Origin: Candidatus Coliplasma caballi | GTDB lineage: Bacteria > Bacillota > Clostridia > Oscillospirales > CAG-382 | Assembly (NCBI GenBank): GCA_018065365.1 | Contig: JAGHTH010000046.1 | Location: forward strand, 1-5,304 | DNA: 5,304 nt | Reading direction: 5' to 3' | Shown: positions 5,236 through 5,304 of the stretch, piece by piece | Layout of the letters: every line of letters begins with the position of its first letter | Position numbering within the stretch: position 1 is the first letter of the stretch | Notes under the pieces: model-generated | Told to the model about the DNA's origin: nothing | Databases searched by the model: none | Seen by the model: only the letters and a program-made list of their open reading frames with translations | Position numbers and translations under genes: made by a program

Positions 5236-5304
5236 ATGAAAAAGATCGCGTTATTGCTTGCGCTGCTGTTGTTGGTCGTTCCGGTCTGCGCGGCGTGCGG
5301 CGGC
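5236..5304 (+). CDS. Start of a predicted lipoprotein (3' end outside window)
   Basis: Only 23 codons are in the window. They begin MKKIA, continue with a Leu/Val-rich core (about residues 5-17) and end PVCAACGG. This is a type II signal peptide: the likely lipidated residue is C21 (AAC-GG), with C18 as the alternative. The mature protein would be tethered to the outer face of the membrane. AAGGA (5221-5225) lies 10 bases before the ATG, and a perfect promoter lies at 5169-5198. Nothing can be said about the mature protein; substrate-binding lipoproteins of transporters often begin this way. Confidence 0.8.
   Translation, partial: MKKIALLLALLLLVVPVCAACGG

Overview
The window looks like the chromosome of a low-profile, probably uncultured member of the Clostridia (Bacillota). 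The signs are consensus sigma-A promoters (TTGACA / TATAAT-like), AAGGAG-type ribosome binding sites, a Gram-positive cell-wall anchor at the end of the first gene, a lipoprotein signal peptide and a VanR/VanS- or PhoP/PhoR-like two-component system. From about position 470 onward the DNA is GC-rich with GC-rich third codon positions. The first 300 bases have visibly different codon use. The genus cannot be determined from this sequence alone.

Layout. (1) 1-306, plus strand: the 3' end of a surface protein with an Ala/Lys-rich helical repeat and a degenerate sortase-type anchor. (2) 307-472: no gene. It holds CATCAC-headed short hairpins spaced 23-24 bases apart, followed by a strong bidirectional terminator shared by the two convergent genes. 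(3) 473-1945, minus strand: a complete murE-type Mur ligase with an altered amino-acid specificity motif (DHPD in place of DNPR). (4) 1946-2206: a divergent control region with one promoter facing each way and a perfect 7+4+7 direct repeat of OmpR/PhoB type just upstream of the murE promoter. (5) 2207-5138, plus strand: a three-gene operon encoding a response regulator, a sensor histidine kinase (TTG start) and an unrecognised membrane-anchored protein. Each pair of genes overlaps by 4 bases. (6) 5169-5304: a new consensus promoter and the first 23 codons of a predicted lipoprotein.

How it may fit together. The operon encodes a membrane sensor, its DNA-binding partner and a membrane-tethered extracytoplasmic protein translated in step with them. 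The divergent neighbour makes a peptidoglycan precursor. The direct repeat lies at about -43 to -60 relative to the predicted murE start site and reads in the murE direction, where an OmpR-family activator would bind. The working hypothesis, inferred and not shown, is a local envelope-sensing circuit in which the two-component system controls murE, with the third gene product as an accessory or modulator of the kinase.
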